Shown here: positions 61,977 through 64,000 of the stretch, piece after piece
Numbering within the stretch: position 1 is the first letter of the stretch
Layout of the letters: every line of letters starts with the position of its first letter
Assembly (NCBI GenBank): GCA_003242085.1
Contig: QBML01000022.1
Location: 1-64,000 of the forward strand
Direction: 5' to 3'
DNA length: 64,000 nt
Source of the DNA: Pseudanabaena frigida
Lineage (GTDB): Bacteria; Cyanobacteriota; Cyanobacteriia; Pseudanabaenales; Pseudanabaenaceae
Notes under the pieces: model-generated
Seen by the model: the letters and a program-made list of their open reading frames with translations, nothing else
Told to the model about the DNA's origin: nothing
Databases searched by the model: none
Position numbers and translations under genes: made by a program

Positions 61977-62984
61977 CTACGTTAGAGAACTAACCTTCTT
62001 ATTTTTAAGGCGATCCATAGCTATTTTTCTATATCCAAACCGATATAAAAATGATTGCAAGATTTTAGCTTGCTTCCAGCCTAAAATCGATGTTAATAAT
62101 TCAAAAGATGGACTGCCAACTGGTTTTAAATTGCTACCACCAAATTCTTTAACTTTCATCGATGCTTTTTGTAGTAAATCTGACGCATCAGGATAAACCT
62201 CATATACGAAACGTTGAAATACCATAGCGCAGACTCTTCTAGTTCTAAAACTATCTTCTACATTTAATAAATTATTTGTACATAGGTTCAACGATAGAAA
62301 TTGAGATTCCCTAGCCCTTTGAAAACGAGAATCACTGAGACTATGGAGGTTTCCCGATCGATAGTAGGATTTTGCCCCCTGACAAAACTTTACTCCTTCA
62401 CTTGCGAGGATAACTCGGCAAAAGTATTCACCATCATCATTTAATGAAATATCTTCATTCCAATAACCAACTTTCTCTAAAATTTTACGCGGGACAAGCC
62501 AAGCTGCTGGATGCATCATTAAGTTATTTTCCCAAGCACAAACTAGCCAGTCAACTGGATTCATGTCTGACCAGAGACTTTGATGCGTAAACAATGCCTC
62601 AGATGATGTTTGGTAAAATCTAGCCCATTCACCAGATAATACATACTCTGAATTGCAATCAAACTCTAAAAGTTTTAGTTGCTGTTTAATTTTATCAGGA
62701 GCTAATAAGTCATCAGCATCTAGATATTGAATAAAATCTCCTTGAGCTTCATTTAAAGCTCTATTTCTAGCAGCACTAGCTCCTTGGTTTTGTTGACTGA
62801 TTACCTTAACTTTAGATGATTGAAAATTTTGAGCGATCGCTAAACTACGATCCGTTGAGCCATCATCCACTAGAATGATCTCCGTATTCTCCCATGTTTG
62901 ACTGAGAGCAGACTCTAAAGCTTGAGGCAACCATCTATCTGCATTAAAGCAAGGAATAAGTATTGAGACTAACGATTTTTTCAT
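61977..62984 (-). CDS. Glycosyltransferase family 2 protein
   Basis: A 335-residue GT-A enzyme with clear family 2 motifs: VSILIPCFNADRWLPQALES, EIILVDDGSTDRSLAIA, GASAARNRALNEAQGDF and the metal site YLDADDLLAPDK. Length is normal. It lies downstream of another GT2 gene across a 97-bp gap that holds a palindromic repeat. The donor is unknown. Confidence 0.92.
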   Translation of the reverse strand: MKKSLVSILIPCFNADRWLPQALESALSQTWENTEIILVDDGSTDRSLAIAQNFQSSKVKVISQQNQGASAARNRALNEAQGDFIQYLDADDLLAPDKIKQQLKLLEFDCNSEYVLSGEWARFYQTSSEALFTHQSLWSDMNPVDWLVCAWENNLMMHPAAWLVPRKILEKVGYWNEDISLNDDGEYFCRVILASEGVKFCQGAKSYYRSGNLHSLSDSRFQRARESQFLSLNLCTNNLLNVEDSFRTRRVCAMVFQRFVYEVYPDASDLLQKASMKVKEFGGSNLKPVGSPSFELLTSILGWKQAKILQSFLYRFGYRKIAMDRLKNKKVSSLT

Positions 62985-63037
62985 CTTAATAGATATTTAA
63001 AACAAGAGTAGTGCTAAAGATGTCAGGATTTTAGATT

Positions 63038-63070
63038 TAGGATAGACGGCGCAAAGCGCCATCTATCCTA
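63038..63070. repeat. Hairpin of the GGATAGACGGCGC family
   Basis: Arms TAGGATAGACGGCGC and GCGCCATCTATCCTA pair with one mismatch. The left flank GTGCTAAAGATGTCAGGA matches the flank of the hairpin at 18327-18373, so both are copies of one dispersed element. It sits between two GT2 genes. Confidence 0.78.
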
Positions 63071-63081
63071 ACCGATCGCTA

Positions 63082-63996
63082 TCAAAATAAGGTTAGATCG
63101 TCTCTTTGCAGTAAACCTTGTATGATTTGTTTTGGGATTGGTTTAAACAAATGTTTGTATATTTTTTGAATATATCTAAATTCATAACATCGCAACTGCC
63201 AAAAGTTGACTGATTCATAAGCCTTCCAGATTTTTTTGTTGTAATCATCTTCCCAAAGTTTTTGATAACCTTCATTTACAGATTTGGCATCTGGTTGCAC
63301 CCTAGAAACTGCAAGTGGATAACGAAGATGACTCTTCGATCTTTTAACCACTAATCTTAACCATAGTTCTGCGTCAACGGCACAGTTTAAGTCTTCCCAT
63401 ATAGGTTGATGGATACTTTTCTTCCAGAACGCAGCATGAGAAGGAATAATTCCTCCAAACCGTAAATATCTATCAAGGACAAGGAAGCTTTGGGTATAGC
63501 TCAGCCATTTTTTGTTCTCGTCGAGTGTTAAAGAATCTCCATAGATAAAATCTTTGTTGACTTCGACAAACTGTTTCGCAACTTTATAAAGACAATTAGG
63601 AGAATAGAAGTCATCACTATTGATCCAACCGAAGTAATCACCACTAGCAAGACTGAATCCAAGATTAATTGCATGTCCTTGACCGCGATCTTTTTTGCTT
63701 TGCCAAAAGCTCAACCAAGGACTATATTTTTCTAATATCTCAATCGTGTTGTCAGTAGAACCTCCATCACAGACAATAAATTCTAAGTTCGGATAATTTT
63801 GTAGTAGAACGGAACGAATTGTCTCTTCAACGTATTTACCTTGGTTGTAACTGGGCATTACAATTGAGATTTTAGGAGCCAAAAAGCTTTCTCCGAAATT
63901 GATTTTAGTTTCTACAGTCCAAGGCCATCCAGTTCTATCTTTTGGTGATGGTAATTCTTTTAACAATCCTACTTCGGAGAAAGGAACATTTCGCAA
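63082..63996 (-). CDS. Glycosyltransferase family 2 protein, 5' end possibly outside the window
   Basis: At least 304 residues. GT2 motifs: ISIVMPSYNQGKYVEETIRS, LEFIVCDGGSTDNTIEIL, and the metal site YFGWINSDDFYSPN. The sequence before the GT2 domain (LLKELPSPKDRTGWPWTVET) is typical of the N-terminal extension in proteins with further upstream sequence. The only start in the window is a TTG at 63996, and the frame stays open to the window edge, so the gene probably begins outside. It is the upstream-most visible gene of the polysaccharide cluster. Confidence 0.88.
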   Translation of the reverse strand: MRNVPFSEVGLLKELPSPKDRTGWPWTVETKINFGESFLAPKISIVMPSYNQGKYVEETIRSVLLQNYPNLEFIVCDGGSTDNTIEILEKYSPWLSFWQSKKDRGQGHAINLGFSLASGDYFGWINSDDFYSPNCLYKVAKQFVEVNKDFIYGDSLTLDENKKWLSYTQSFLVLDRYLRFGGIIPSHAAFWKKSIHQPIWEDLNCAVDAELWLRLVVKRSKSHLRYPLAVSRVQPDAKSVNEGYQKLWEDDYNKKIWKAYESVNFWQLRCYEFRYIQKIYKHLFKPIPKQIIQGLLQRDDLTLF

Positions 63997-64000
63997 TGGA

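Overview
The window looks like a chromosomal segment of a cyanobacterium, most likely a filamentous non-heterocystous, Pseudanabaena-like organism. This is inferred from the very frequent HIP1-type octamer GCGATCGC, small cysteine-rich protein families that I recognise as cyanobacterial, a PknG-type kinase with N-terminal zinc ribbons, a DUF1822/CHAT-CHASE2 gene set, and plant-type isoprenoid genes (ispG, crtE). I see no rRNA, tRNA, CRISPR array or complete insertion sequence. No species call is possible from the sequence alone.

Layout. 1-3900: a small membrane protein, then a tightly overlapping lipid operon (CDP-alcohol phosphatidyltransferase, CdsA-like cytidylyltransferase, PlsC-like acyltransferase, SAM methyltransferase) that recalls E. 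coli ynbABC. 3900-12700: a secreted protein of unknown role, then a six-gene minus-strand signalling operon: PP2C phosphatase, vWA protein, zinc-ribbon FHA protein, four-TM membrane protein, coiled-coil protein and PknG-like kinase. 12800-16800: a two-component operon whose response regulator carries a one-base frameshift, and a GAF-PAS histidine kinase. 16800-25000: a type I secretion set (parvulin, ABC exporter with cyclic-nucleotide-binding and degenerate C39 domains, HlyD adaptor) divergent from a probable cargo, an M10 metalloprotease with six 150-bp repeats. 25400-32500: a membrane-fused alpha/beta hydrolase, small genes, and two consecutive Ser/Thr kinases. 32500-37700: two FkbM methyltransferases bracketed by a duplicated kinase tail, then a thioredoxin-like lipoprotein with a CcdA-like membrane partner. 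37700-48200: a STAND NTPase without sensor repeats, two zinc-binding proteins, a sigma-70-like protein/DUF1822/CHAT-CHASE2 operon, a PemK/MazF toxin-antitoxin pair and a DUF262/DUF1524 (GmrSD-like) protein. 48300-53500: housekeeping genes (PAP2-like, crtE, folD, ispG) and a diguanylate cyclase. 53500-64000: a minus-strand surface-polysaccharide cluster (eight glycosyltransferases or related proteins, counting the partial one at the edge, minus one polymerase and one FkbM methyltransferase).

The strongest candidates for little-described systems are (a) the sigma-like/DUF1822/CHAT-CHASE2 operon, which has the parts for an outside signal to act through a caspase-like protease on a transcription factor, and (b) the six-gene PknG operon, which has the parts of a phosphorylation circuit (kinase, phosphatase, FHA reader, membrane sensor), similar in outline to the actinobacterial GlnX-PknG-GarA pathway.

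Intergenic regions are rich in near-perfect palindromes. Several belong to families within the window: an AGAGAGTTGCGG hairpin (three copies), a GGATAGACGGCGC hairpin (two copies), a GTGTTG/CAACAC hairpin (two copies around one FkbM gene) and a 116-119 bp MITE-like element with TATAGCAATCCTAAAT-type ends (three copies, one tentative).
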